Shown: piece by piece, positions 1 through 11,520 of the stretch
Position numbering within the stretch: the stretch's first letter is position 1
Layout: each line of letters begins with the position of its first letter
Origin: Platerodrilus igneus
Lineage: Eukaryota; Arthropoda; Insecta; Coleoptera; Lycidae
Reading direction: 5' to 3'
Length of the DNA: 64,000 nt
Assembly: GCA_036346225.1 (NCBI GenBank)
Contig: JARFIW010001469.1
Coordinates: forward strand, 12,742,001-12,806,000
Program-made: the position numbers and the translations under genes
The notes under the pieces: generated by a model
The model's database searches: none
Told to the model about the DNA's origin: nothing
Seen by the model: the letters and a program-made list of their open reading frames with translations, nothing else

Positions 1-365
1 TAACCATAATTATTCTATCACTAAATTGTAAGTACTCTTTAACTTTACGTCCTAATCTTTTAACTAACACAATTCCTACCTTGCCTGTCCATTAGTTGAA
101 GAAGTTGTAATTATTCTATAATTATCTTTCCAAAAGGCATTACTATCTAGCCATCTCACCTCACTAATGCCTAAAATGTTCAGCTTTCCTTTTCTCATTT
201 CGACTAATAAATTCCTTAACTTATCTACTCTAAGTAACGACCTTCCATTCCAAGTCCCTACCACTAAATGAACGTTGTTTTAAATTCTTACGGTAACGAG
301 ACCCAAGTACCCCCTCCCGGAGATCCGAATGAGAGGGTATTTTACCTCCGGACAAGAATTTTACT
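1..365 (-). mobile_element. RTE/BovB-like LINE copy A, 5' endonuclease fragment
   Basis: Read on the minus strand this is the start of an APE-type endonuclease (GTWNGRSLLRV at 229-264, then ILGISEVRW). The ORF opens at 264, and a 5' UTR of about 100 bp lies at 265-365. The same protein and UTR recur on the plus strand at about 52130-52510, so A and that copy belong to one subfamily, distinct from copies B, C and G. It runs off the left edge of the window, so its 3' part is not visible. The reading frame breaks after QAR. Homology to the other copy stops near 365. Confidence 0.8.
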
Positions 366-1225
366 TGTGTTTATCTAGTTAGCTATAAATATATCAATCA
401 CATGCTTTGATGTCGAATCACAATTCTATAAAAGATTCTTTACAGTTAACGGTGACGGATGGGTGTTCTAATATGACCGTATAGTTGTTTAAATAAGAAA
501 ATTCTTATGAGATCGCCAAACCTATCTCCGGTCGAGAAACTTTTTATTCTCCGAATTTAGATACTTATAAACAAACCACAGCATCTACTGGCTTTGTCTT
601 AGCACAAACAATAAAATCTGTAGCGTAGCTTTATTTAATCAATTACCCTCGTTCATTAAACTCAAATAAAATATTTGGGTGACTGCTTTTAAAACAAAGG
701 TTTCCTTTTTAGACAACTTAGCTACGTCCGGAGAGATCGTACTAAAAGCTTACGGCGTCTGATTATTTCGTCAAACTAAACTCAACAAACGATACCTGTA
801 TCTTACTTTGTAATATACAAAGTACCGTGATTTAGTGCGGTTTTATTCAATTTTAAAACTTTTTGTCATTCAAGTCGGTCCTTCATTCTCTACAAGCACA
901 ATTACCCTTTACAAGTAGTTATTATAGAAAAGTTAAGTTTATATTAAGTTATAGTAAAAACAAAGATGCAACCTTTGTAAAAAAGCTTTTACGCGTATAC
1001 TTATATCCTTGTAATTTTATTTGAAATCCGCTTATTGTAAACTGATAGAAAATGGTTTCATGAAACTTTCTTTCATGCTAACATCACATTTATTGGTATA
1101 TTCTATAGGATATTCCTTAAGTTTTTGATTAAGATTACCTCGCTATGAATGGGTAAACAATCAGAAGCAAATCGATTTTGTATAAGCATCTTAGGTGCAC
1201 ATTATGAATAATACGCTTAAAGTGC
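366..1225. other. Unassigned AT-rich DNA
   Basis: I see no long ORF, tandem repeat or match to other parts of the window here. It is the spacer between LINE copies A and B. Confidence 0.5.
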
Positions 1226-1617
1226 ATTAACCCATTTCGAATGGACCTGCAACTTGAAGAAGTTCTAGATTGAAATGGCTTCCGCGTTCCAGTGATCTAA
1301 AGAGCCAAACTACAGGTACAACCAAAGTAGTAGGGTTTTTAGTGAGGTACCAGACTAAAACAGGTCCCTGAGAGAGGGCAGCAGCTTTTTCGGTACTTAA
1401 AGTGGCAGATGCCATAGGGGTGCGTATGGCATTCTAAAACACACTATTGCGATGTGGAAAGCAACGGAAAACCACCACATTACGTCCCAAGTACACAGCG
1501 TACTAAAATTGTTATTAACGATGATGGCGTCCTCTGGGGTAAACAATTCCGGAGCTAAAATAGTCCCGCAATTGGATCTCTGGGAGAACACTACTTCGGA
1601 AGGTATACAAAAGAGTC

Positions 1618-2400
1618 GTGAATATGCGGCGAGTCAAAGCGTGGACTGTCAGAAGTGTGAAGCAAGTAAATAAGCTAGAGAACTTGAAAATTGAAATAGA
1701 TAGGTTAGCATTACACATAGTAGGGATCAGCGAAGTTTGCTGGCTAGAGACGGGGGATTTTTGTAGCGGAGACTTTAGGGTAATTCATACGGGATCAGGG
1801 GAAGGAAATTTGGGTGTGGGGATAGTTATGCGAAAAAAGATAGGATAACGTGTAGAAAACTACTTACAGAAGAACGGAAAAGTTCTCATGGTTAGACTAG
1901 AATCTAAACCGGTACACACAATAATAGTACAATTATACTTGTCCTGCTCTAGCTACAGCGTAAAAGAGGTAAAGGCAATCTACAAAGATATCGAAGATAT
2001 ACTAAGATACGTAAAAGCACATGAAAATTCAATAATTTCGGGAGATTTTAATGTAGTGGTAGGTGAGGGTAGAGAAGGAGCGATAGTAGGTTAATTTGGT
2101 TTAGGCATGAGAAATGACAGGGGCAATAAGTTGGTAGAATTTTGCGACAAGAACAATTTAACCATCACGAAGACATCATTTCAACATCATTCTTGAAGAC
2201 GATACACGTGGAAGATGCTTGGAGATATAGGAAGATATCAAATAGAAAACATTCTTGTTAGACAACAGTTTAGGAATCAAGTAAAAGATTGTAGAAGCTA
2301 CCCAGAAGCAAATATAGACACTGACCACAACATCATAATTAGGAAGGCTGCTTTTAATTTTAAAAAGTTTGAGAAAACGGAGCGGAAAAAGGCACTTTGA
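1618..2400 (+). pseudogene. LINE copy B endonuclease domain (broken)
   Basis: AP-endonuclease-like domain of the LINE, which would nick the target DNA. Visible pieces are VGISEVCWLE (1618-1848), a middle piece with SGDFNVVVGEG carrying the conserved D/N (1888-2094), and the C-terminal part, where ADIDTDH is mutated to ANIDTDHN (2215-2400). Stops at about 1846 and 2092 and an insertion near 2165 interrupt it. The usual GDFNA motif has become GDFNV. It is inactive as a gene. Confidence 0.8.
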
Positions 2401-2863
2401 CTTTGAGAAACTAAAAGATAAAGATGTTTACGAAAGATTTGAAAAAAGTCAAATGAATTGCTAAAAGATATCGGGAAAGTTTCTGATACCAAGGAAGTAG
2501 AAACAGAATGGAATAACCTTAAACACAGCTTAGACATGGGGGCCAGAGATATTCTGTGGTGTACACGAAAAGAAAATAAAAACCCATGAATAACAAAAAA
2601 TATCCTGAATCTAATAGGAGAAAAACGAATATACAAAAATTGATCAGATGAAACAGGAAAACAAAGACACAAAGTCATAAAATCGGAAATTATTCGCAAA
2701 TGCAGGAAAGTTAAAGAACAATGGATTGATGAGCAGTGCAAAGAGATACAAACTATGATGGAAATAGGAAAGACAGAAAAACATCATTATAGAAAATGTA
2801 GAGAAAGTGGACAGATAGCTAAAATATATAGGAAATTTATATGCAGGGGAGAAACTAACAGAA

Positions 2864-4154
2864 TTGAAACAAGAAGTTAACATTGGAAAGGATAATTTGG
2901 GACATCCTATACTTAGAGATGAGTTTGAATTAGCATTAAAGTGTCTGAAAAATGGTAAGGCACCGGGTGCAGATAAAGTGGTAGTAGAAACTCTAAAAGC
3001 CGCTGGACCAGCAGTAACAGAACGTCTCTTCCAACTTGTGAGCTATACGTATGAGCTGGGCGACATACCCAAAGATTTCAAATGTAACATCATAGTCATT
3101 ATACCAAAAAAGGAAGGCGAATAAGTTTGACAGCACACATGTCAAAAATATTAACTAGAATTGTACAAAGACAAATGGAAAAACGAGCTGAAAGAGTGCT
3201 AGGAGAAGATCAATTTGGATTCAAACGAAACAGTGGAACATGGGAAGCTATTTTAGCTTTCAGAGTGATAATAAAGAAAACAATAGGAAAAGTGGAAAGC
3301 GTGTATATAGGGTTTAAAGTTTTGGAAACAACATTCGACAATGTAAAGTGGAAAAAAAATGTTCAAAATACTGGAAAAAATTGGAATGAGCTTTAGGGAT
3401 AGACGGGTAGTACGTAGCTTATATAAAGAACAAACAGCGGTAATAGAATTAGAGCAGAAACGTAGAGAAGTAAATATTAGAAAAGGGTTGAAACATGGAT
3501 GTGCCCTATCCCCATTGATTTTTAGCTTGTATATTCAAAAGTCAATGAATACTGACAAAAGCAGGAAGACATTTGGAAATATTATGCACGGACGAAAGAG
3601 TGATATGCTTAGATTTGAAGATGATATAGCGGTATTAGCATCTAGCGAAGATGAGTTAAAAGCTGCTCTTAATGAAATGGAAACAGTTCTAACAGAGAGA
3701 TACGGTATAAAAATTAAGAAAAATAAAACTAAAGTACTAGTGTGCAAAGGAGGGAAATAAATTAAAAAGTAGAATACAAATAGGTAACGAGAACTTAAAA
3801 AAGGTAAAGGATTTCTGCTACATAGAAAGTCAAATAACGCAAGATCGGAAGAGCGCAAGAGATATAAAACAAAAATTAGTACAAGATCGTGGTGCATTTA
3901 ACAAGAAGAAACAATTACTGTGTTCAAAGACAACAAACATCGAAACAAGGAAAGGATTGCTTAAAATATATGTGTCGAGCATAGCACTGTACGGCTATGA
4001 AACCTGTACAGTAGGAGAAGCGGACAGGAAAATGATAGAAGCCTTTGAAATGTGGTGCTACAGACGAATGATGAAGATATCATGGACAGACAAAGTTAAG
4101 AACAAAGGGCACTCAAAATGGAAGGGGAAGAAGGAAGTATGTCGAAAACGGTAA
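2864..4154 (+). pseudogene. LINE copy B reverse transcriptase and C-terminal domain (broken)
   Basis: RT fingers/palm: GKAPGADKV and ERLFQLVSYTYELGDIPKDF at 2864-3124, EDQFGFKRNSGT at 3127-3396, GCALSPLIFSLYI and the catalytic box at 3359-3760. The box reads FEDD rather than the usual F/YxDD form FADD seen in copies C and G; both aspartates are kept but the alanine is replaced. A C-terminal domain typical of RTE-type elements follows at about 3780-4154, with a Cys-rich MWCYRRMMKISW stretch. Frameshifts at about 3122, 3390 and 3760 separate the pieces. Confidence 0.85.
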
Positions 4155-4450
4155 AAAGTAGGAGAGACTATTAATTCGGCAAATGTCTAAATATTGGGAT
4201 CCTTGATAACCGCAGGCTGCTTAACTCCATTCACATACCACTGAATCTCGATGAAATAGGGCATATAATTAGGATAATGGTAACCAAGCTGTATCTAGGC
4301 TGTGGGAATTTCAGGGAACGGTGTAGGGTAGCTCAGAATAGAAATAAGTGTAGGTACGTGCCCAACCAGTTTGAAGACGGAAAACCTAACGATGAAAATA
4401 ATAATAGCACTTAAATTTGATGATTATTATAAACAACTACATGTATTCTA

Positions 4451-5627
4451 GGTAAAATTCTCAACCGTTTTAAACCGTCGCAAAAATCTTGAAATTTTTA
4501 GTTAGAAACAATTGTTTTGCGAAGAAACCTTCATTAAAATTTTCAACGGCCGTCACTTTCTGCAAAATCTTCCGATAACTCCCATCCACTCTAGCTTCCA
4601 AAACACGCCTCTAATGCACGCGCATATCTGTCATTTCCCTCTAACCTGCATTTAAAATCTTCAATCTTTTGTCTTTTACCTTTCTTAATTTTCAACATTC
4701 GTAGTAGCTTTCTCTTATCTTTGTCTAACCCGTATGTTATATCTCGTTGTTTCTATCTCCGCTATTCTTAAGCTCTATTCTACCGAACCGATCCATACTA
4801 TCGTCTATCTTGCTCTGATTCACCTAATCTACCAATCGTACTCTGTTTGCAACCCTCTACTGGATTTCTGATTCCCTTTCCAACCAATATCTTCAGAAAA
4901 TACATCGCGTCTCTGTTTCGATTATTTGCCTTTAAATTTCCTTGTCTAACAGACGTTTCAAAGTCAAAGATAGCTAACTATATATTATCTCCCTTCTTTA
5001 GTACTTCATGTAAAATACAGTCTTTTTCTTTATATTACCGATCTGTTTTCGTATGTAACGTGCAACATTTTATCTAGCATAGACCTGTGTTTGTTTCTCA
5101 ACGGTCTTTTACCAGGAATCCTAATACTTGTTGACAAGCTTTAAACTCGACACAAAGAACGTGTTTGCTATGCTAAACCTTTCTAGAAATATTATACCCG
5201 TTCCCGCTTTATTTTACACTTAGCTACACAAATAAATAACTCACGCTTTAAATATGCGTTACTAAATAAATACACCATCTTCCATTATCGATTGTTATGC
5301 TACAAACATAACAGCTTTCTTATTAACAAATGTACACACTATTTCAATTTAACATCTAAACTACGCTTTACGAAACTAGGTTTTCTACATATTTATCAAA
5401 CTACGCTTTACGAAATTACGTTACTTACCTAGTTATAATTAATATTTACATTGAATTTTACACCTACGTACAATTAACCCTAATATATAATGAAAATTGG
5501 TCCCTTATTATCCTATCTTTCGGAAAAGCATCTTAAACCCTACTTGACCCTTATATACATGAGTTACCCTGCAATAACTAATTATTTGACCTTTCTAACA
5601 CCTATTATAACCTATACATCTACAGAA

Positions 5628-5632
<5 letters not shown>
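4451..5632. other. Unassigned DNA, possible worn retroelement
   Basis: The plus strand is pyrimidine-rich, so the minus strand is purine-rich, like an old retroelement coding strand. I could not follow any frame for more than about 60 codons or recognise a domain. An 18-bp sequence (AAACTACGCTTTACGAAA) occurs twice, 40 bp apart, at 5358 and 5398. Confidence 0.35.

Positions 5633-5664
<32 letters not shown>
5633..5664. repeat. (TA)n microsatellite
   Basis: Perfect TA run of about 16 units that forms the left boundary of the array of 2 kb units. Confidence 0.95.
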
Positions 5665-5666
<2 letters not shown>

Positions 5667-6133
5667 CTATAATAATAGGGTAGGTTAAGTCATATGGGTC
5701 GTAGAATAAATATAAACAACTTCAACTTTAAGAAAAGCAAATAATTACAGAAATTATAAGAGTAAATCGGACACCCTACATAATGTTAATTAAGAGGACT
5801 TGTATTGGCATTGCAAATATTTAACAATTGCGTCGAAAGTATTAACGTACACGCATTCTACATAATTCATTATTAAAAAATTGTTACGTGACTGAAAGAG
5901 AACACATTTGTTCAGAAAACCAATATTCTGTAGAAACAAATAAACACCAGGCGGTTTAATTATACGAAATTATACAAAATTATACAAAAGTTGGAAATTC
6001 TCGAATAATATTACAATATGCGAGATGCGGACGTGACGAACAGAGCATGCATCAAATATTTAAACTAAGTAATTTGTAAAAATTTCGAGTTATGCGAGAT
6101 AAGGCGAAACTATCAGCCTAGAATGTAAACAAG

Positions 6134-6168
6134 CCAATGAAAACAATCGGAGGAAGGGCTTATATATA
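6134..6168 (+). promoter_or_regulatory. CCAAT/TATA promoter-like pair in U1
   Basis: CCAAT at 6134 and TATATATA at 6161. The same pair occurs in U2 (minus; CCAAT about 8716, TATATAA 8481-8490), U3 (minus; CCAAT 10450, TATATAA about 10440) and U4 (plus; ATTGGTT 12201, TATAAAA 12249). A core promoter in each unit fits an LTR. Confidence 0.4.
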
Positions 6169-6377
6169 CGATAGAAACGGAACGACATTTTAGTCTATTT
6201 TCAAACTGAGCAACGACTATGTTTAAAGATGTTAAAAACTTACGTAACTAATGACGTATAAATCAAAACAAAACAAAGTTAAAAAGTGCGAGAATTTGTG
6301 CAACGAAAACTAAGCCGGTCTGCAGATAGACGTAAGTTAAACAACTTAGATAAATTCATTTCTAATACTAATGAAAT

Positions 6378-6670
6378 AGGGCTTTAATTTGGGCTTTAAT
6401 TTGGGACATATTTAAATGAGACGACTTTAATTTGGGCTGCAATTTGGGATATTTAATTGAGACGACTTTAATTTGGGCTGTAATTTGGGACATATTTGAT
6501 TGAGATGGCTTTAATTTGGGGTAATTAATTGAGACGACTTTAACTTGGGACTTCTAACTTTGAACATACTCTAATTTTGGAGATAATTTAAAAATGAACA
6601 AATTCTAATTTGGACATATTTCAATTTGGTACGATTTTAATTGGAAGCTATTTATGGGAGGCGATTCTTA
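6378..6670 (+). repeat. Minisatellite, imperfect unit of about 55-60 bp
   Basis: Four to five degenerate repeats built on GACGACTTTAATTTGGGCTG, with TAATTTGGGACATATTT spacers that decay rightward. It lies inside unit U1 and is not seen in U2-U4. Confidence 0.75.
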
Positions 6671-7242
6671 TATGGGGCCGGCACATCAATAAGCAAAGCG
6701 GACACAGAAAGGGGATGCAGATCGTAGACTAGGATAGAACTACAGAACCCATTCCAGGTTAGCAATCTTAATACACTTTATTATTGAAAACTGTTTTGAT
6801 TTAATATTTGCCATACGTTGTATATTTGTAAGAGTCATCAAAAAGGGTCATTTAAAGATTTATGAAAATGAAATAGGTATATTGGAACGTTTGAAGGTCT
6901 CTGAATAATTAAAAGATATTTCTGCTGGCTTTCAGAAAAAGCATAATTCTGGTATATGTAGATATTTTGTACTAAAATGAAATTTTTGAGTGTTGTAAAT
7001 ATTATCAATTATTATATTGTGTATTCTAGAATTGCTTCATTTGATTTAATAAGATTCATTCAGTAAGCTAGTCGGGGTGAAAATCCTAATTTAACATTTC
7101 ATAACATTGGAGTTTAAAATAATAATAGGGCAAATCACAGCAATAATAATATGGTTCGTCCAATCGTGGGGCGAATTTCATAGTAAAAATATGACACCCA
7201 CCGTAGAGGCTCGATAATCCTAAAATCGAGAATTTCACAGCA

Positions 7243-7262
7243 ATATATATATATATATATAT
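7243..7262. repeat. (TA)n microsatellite
   Basis: TA run between units U1 and U2. On both sides the flank is the leader end of a unit (CAGCAA... and ...TTGCCG), so the two units meet tail to tail. Confidence 0.95.
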
Positions 7263-9332
7263 TGCCGTGGTCCTCACCAAAATTCGGGAACTACGGTTTT
7301 CGAATCGAGCCCCAGCGTTGGGCCGTCATAAAATGCTGTGGAACCTACAAAAAGTCTCACCAGAGTAAAAAAAAAAACATTCGAGCCTCTCGAATTGGGC
7401 GCCTAGATTTGCTTTGATTCTCTTGTCCGTTGAATTGCCTCTTTCCTCTTTCCGCCTCGGCTGCTCAGCTAGTTAAAACTTTCATCCTCATTCATAAAAA
7501 AAAACACATTCCTACCGCAAACATCAACGTTAACTCTATTTACATCAATATTCATAATACATTAAAATTTCAAAATTAAATTTCAGCATAAATTTCAGTA
7601 TCATAAAATTTCAACTTCAAATTTGTCATCATTTTAATTTGCATCCAGAATTAGAGTCCTTGTAGGATGCATACTAATTAAGTTAACAATATGTGCAGAC
7701 CTGAGTCTGAATAAAAGGGAGCATCTCCCACCCCTTTACGTTAATTTAACAGGTTGATCTAATTGAGCTCAGACAGACCCAAATTTTCATCATAATCAAA
7801 AACATAAACTTGATAAATACTCCTTTCTACTTAAACAAGAAAATTTTACCTTAAAATTAAAAATTTGTTGTTTATACAAATTTACTACTGTCCATTTTTA
7901 TCAAATAAATTATAAAGATATTCAACACACACCAAAACATCTAAGATTGAACAAGTTACCTGAAGGTTAATGCACTCGGGGCTCCAATGTACATCGTCCT
8001 TGCTAATCACACCATACCAACTAGGTTATGTTTACGTCCTCGGATTTCGGGTCGCCTTTTAAAATTTTTCTACACCACCATTCGTCTAAAAAGTTTCAGG
8101 GCTTCTCAGGAACGCATCTATGTATAACTAAATCTTGTTTTGTAGATCCAATCACGTTTACGAATAACACTTGATTACTCACTCCCGAACAAAATAGCAA
8201 AGAAATTCATAATTCGTTCACGCTATACTAAAAACTGCATACTTCAATGTATTTATTTATCGCTGCTAATTTGGATAATTGGTACAGTAATACCCGCAAA
8301 TATTACTAGACTTTATTACCTTATCTATCTTCTCTAAGTGTACTAATAACTTTTATTGTAGCACGTAATCACCACGTATTCTACTTAAAGTATTGAATAA
8401 TCAAAAAATAAAGAGCAAAACTGTTTAAAGTATCGAATAAAATCAAAAATCTAGGAGAGCGAAACTCCTATTCACACGGGTTTATATAATGGCCCGCTTG
8501 CAAGTCGAATTTGTTCCGCAACGGACAATTTTTAGAATTTCGCATTCTATTTTCCTTTTCAACGGCTCGGCACAGCGATTCTACTAAAATTTGCACACGT
8601 CCAAGTCGAAAATCTAAGAAATTTCCACATGGCTCGCAACACGCCTGAGAACAACTAATTAATTTTACACACCAACTGATATGCTTTCCCCTCTCATGTT
8701 TGCATCTTATTTCAACCAATCGTAGCCCTAGTGAAGCTTCACAAATCACGCCTTTATTATAAGTGTCTCTGCTTTACGCGTTTTATTCATCCCTTTCTAC
8801 TCTGGTCTAGTGGTACAAATCGATATTCTTTACTATCTGTTATTTAAATCCACGTGGATTCCTATGTGAGTAAAATAACCCCTCATCTAGCATTTCCTGC
8901 TAAAACATCCGACCGTTTCCAATATACGTAGAAGCTGCATGTTTATCTATCCAAATTTATTAGAATTCGACATTTAAAAGTTTTCAGGTGTGTGCTCCTA
9001 ATGAACGTTTTAATATAATTCTCCGAGCTTTATTTCATGGTATTTTAACCAACCTTGGATTTTCATAGGCTTTTATGCTTATTATATATTACTAATGGTT
9101 CAATTAACTCCAATTAAAATAATAATGAATGGCATTGACTTTTACCCTTTAATTTTTAGCGAATACTAATTAAATATTAATTATTATCTGTACACTTTGT
9201 TTAATACCCGTTACTTAAAAATTGAATTAATTAATATAAATTTCGCACGTAATTTCTATTTGTTTCTTTATACAGGGTGATTAAAATTATTTGATGTTGT
9301 TAATTAATTTTCTACCCTGGTCTAAATTTGAG

Positions 9333-9335
<3 letters not shown>
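7263..9335 (-). repeat. TA-bounded unit U2 (LTR-like, 2.07 kb)
   Basis: A clear inverted copy of U4 (11520-13590); matching blocks run through the whole length, for example GGGTTATTTTACTCACA... with its U4 counterpart, the ATTGGTT box, and the TACCCTGGTCTAAAT end. Read on the minus strand: start at 9335, CCAAT at about 8716, TATA at 8490, a splice-donor-like CAGGTAA at about 7962, then TTATGACGGCCCAACGCTGG at about 7328, which resembles the retroviral Lys-tRNA primer-binding site. A leader of about 60 bp reaches the TA tract. There is no ORF of note. Confidence 0.65.
7304..7328 (-). other. Primer-binding-site-like motif in U2
   Basis: On the minus strand: TGACGGCCCAACGCTGGGG, then CTCGATTCGAA. 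It resembles the TGGCGCCCAACGTGGGGC primer-binding site of LTR elements, with about two changes. The same position is occupied in U3 (9401-9430) and U4 (13513-13535). Confidence 0.4.

Positions 9336-9364
<29 letters not shown>
9336..9364. repeat. (TA)n microsatellite
   Basis: TA run separating U2 and U3. Confidence 0.95.
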
Positions 9365-9366
<2 letters not shown>

Positions 9367-11464
9367 CAGTAGATTCCTCTAAAAATTTCAGAATCGCCTT
9401 CGAGTCCCAGCGTCCTTGGGCCGTCATAAAAATTTTCTAAAAATTTACTAAAAAAAGATACCTCTGGAATGTCTCCTTATTTCTGCACACCCCGGCTAGC
9501 TGTAAAATCTGCTTCTTCTTGGATACCTACTATTCTACGTTTATTCTTTCTCACACTTACAGTCAAATGAAATTACCACTCAAATAACGCAACGAGACAT
9601 ACAACCTTTTTTATTTACACATATTAAAAAGTTTTTATTAGCAAGAAAATATTTACACATTTGTATATACAGTTTCATAAAATGTTACCATCTCAAACCA
9701 TAAACCTTTTAAAATTTCATGATTACTATTTATTTCAACAATTTTATTTTAGACGAGTAGATGGGCGCGTCATGCAACCTTAAATTGATTTTTATTCTGG
9801 TCTTATGGTAAGCTCAGTTTAATCCAGTTACTCTAAATGCTTTTAAACATTGCATTTTTGTTTAAAACAACTTAAAGGCCCTTTTACTCCTTACAACAAA
9901 ATTTTTATGTCATTTGTTAACATTTTAAATAATGAATATCAATTGTCCTTTATATATACCCCTTTAAATGAGTTTTTATGGTAATAAAATACACCCCCAG
10001 TGTGTCAAATCACTCTAGCACAAAGTACCAGCACAAATGTTTAAGCAAAAGCAAGAAATTGATTTATTTACCTGGAGTAAGCTTTTTCCATCGTTACCTC
10101 TGAAGATGTGTTTCAAAACCCTCGTCGTTGTGTCCATACACTTCGTTATTATACCTGGATCCAACTCATTTTCACTCCGCTATCCAAATCTCTGCCACCG
10201 CCGTCAGTGTTTTTACCTCGATACTCGTTTCGACCAAGCTTAACCTTCCGTAATCACTAAACTTCACGCATACTTGTTTCAAATTTCTCGACTCGTTTAC
10301 CCTAGTACCATCCTATCGTTAGATCGGAACGTGTAGTAACAGCACCTTCTGTAAGCCAGCACCCACTTGTGCAAATTACACTTTTAATGTTGATATACGT
10401 TACTAACTGCGTTTTACACACTTTTAAATTAGGATGTTATATAAGTCAACCAATAAGCGACGTTCGAAAATCAGTACAGAGTGAGAGCAAGTAAGACTAA
10501 TTAAGGGATAAGAGAGCTTTAATACCTCTCCTAGTGTATTTATATGATTTTGTACACCCTCATGGACCCTATTTCCATAGAAAAATGGTTATTTTTCAAA
10601 ACAGATTTTACAAATATTGTACATAACGAACTTCTACGTCCGAAAATTTCCAGTCTACTCCTGCTTTTACATTGAAATCTGTTTAACAACATCTAACCGT
10701 TGTGAGTTTCTTAAGACTTCTAGCATTTAACCAATTATATTGCTTTTCCCCGTTTTTAAGGTCCAACCCCTAGCTACCTTTTCTCGTTTAACCCATATTT
10801 ACTGTCTCTTTTAGAATTTCACTCAATCAACAGAAAATCGATATTGTGGTTGACCTCCAAATCTACCGCGCACTTTAGACAAATATTTTAACCAACGTTT
10901 TATTATACGTGCTCTCTGTCTGTTTTACATTATGGATATTCCATTTCACTTTGTATTCAAAGCATTTGTTATTTTAGTAGCTTGTCGCATCGACAGTTAC
11001 ATACAATTCCACCAAATTTTGTGCCAACGGTCATTTCAGTTTTTTAAACTTGACATTTTAACTATCAGGTGCTTCTATGAAGCAAACTGTCCGTTTGAAA
11101 TAATAATTCCGAGTTTTAGAGTTTTTTAGAATTTGTATAACGAACGGTTAGTTCAGTTAAATGGAAATATGCGTTTCAAATATTGATTTATTATACCTAA
11201 AAACTCCGTTTCTTATCCGATGCGCTTGATTTAAAATATTAAAACTAATTATGCGTATCCTTGAGTTTTCATGTACTCTAAAGCTTCATGTTATATAAAT
11301 TTGACATAGCAATTTAGAAATACCAAAATATGTTATTATCCGTCCGTTTTCAATGTCAAAATTAATTCATTTGGCGGGTAAATAAATTGTTCCTATTTCC
11401 TATATAAACAGTCGTTAAAATTTTGTTATCTAGACCTATCTATCTTTCTTAACCTATAATTTTC

Positions 11465-11470
<6 letters not shown>
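9365..11470 (-). repeat. TA-bounded unit U3 (divergent LTR-like, 2.1 kb)
   Basis: It has the same length class and the same minus-strand layout as U2: leader plus primer-site-like motif at the left end (TCCCAGCGTCCTTGGGCCGT at 9405-9424), a donor-like CAGGTAA at about 10075, and CCAAT/TATA at 10438-10456. The body is too diverged from U2 and U4 to align by eye. Calling it a relative is an inference from ends and layout. Confidence 0.45.

Positions 11471-11519
<49 letters not shown>
11471..11519. repeat. (TA)n microsatellite, about 24 units
   Basis: Longest TA run in the array. It separates the heads of U3 (minus) and U4 (plus). Confidence 0.95.

Positions 11520-11520
<1 letters not shown>

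Larger units (their letters stand above)
1226..4450 (+). mobile_element. RTE/BovB-like LINE copy B, near full-length, decayed
   Basis: The 5' UTR opens with a CCCATTTCGAATGGACCTGC motif that also starts copy G at 53836 and, inverted, ends copy C near 18030. Order: UTR 1226-1617; endonuclease 1618-2400; linker 2400-2860; reverse transcriptase 2864-3760; C-terminal domain 3780-4154; 3' UTR 4155-4450, including a CCGCAGGCTGCTTAACTCC module shared with other copies. Multiple stops and frameshifts break the single ORF, so it is not autonomous. The RTE assignment rests on the C-terminal block (LYGYET, AFEMWCYRRMMKISWTDKV), which resembles BovB-type elements. A related endonuclease/RT clade is possible. 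Confidence 0.85.
5665..7242 (+). repeat. TA-bounded unit U1 (LTR-like, 1.6 kb)
   Basis: First of four units lying between (TA)n tracts. It has a CCAAT box (6134) followed by a TATATATA box (6161), a minisatellite (6378-6670), and near its right end a primer-binding-site-like stretch (ATGACACCCACCGTAGAGGC at about 7189). The right edge is TTTCACAGCAATATA, nearly the same as the right edge of U4 (13580-13595). The body is only weakly similar to the other units; the link rests on the shared ends and promoter layout. There is no coding sequence. Confidence 0.5.

Noticed and set aside
2298..2883. Long minus-strand ORFs (147 and 79 codons) rich in Phe, Ser and Leu
   Set aside because: They lie antisense to the endonuclease-RT linker of LINE copy B. 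Equivalent antisense ORFs appear opposite copies G and E, so they are shadows of purine-rich coding sequence.
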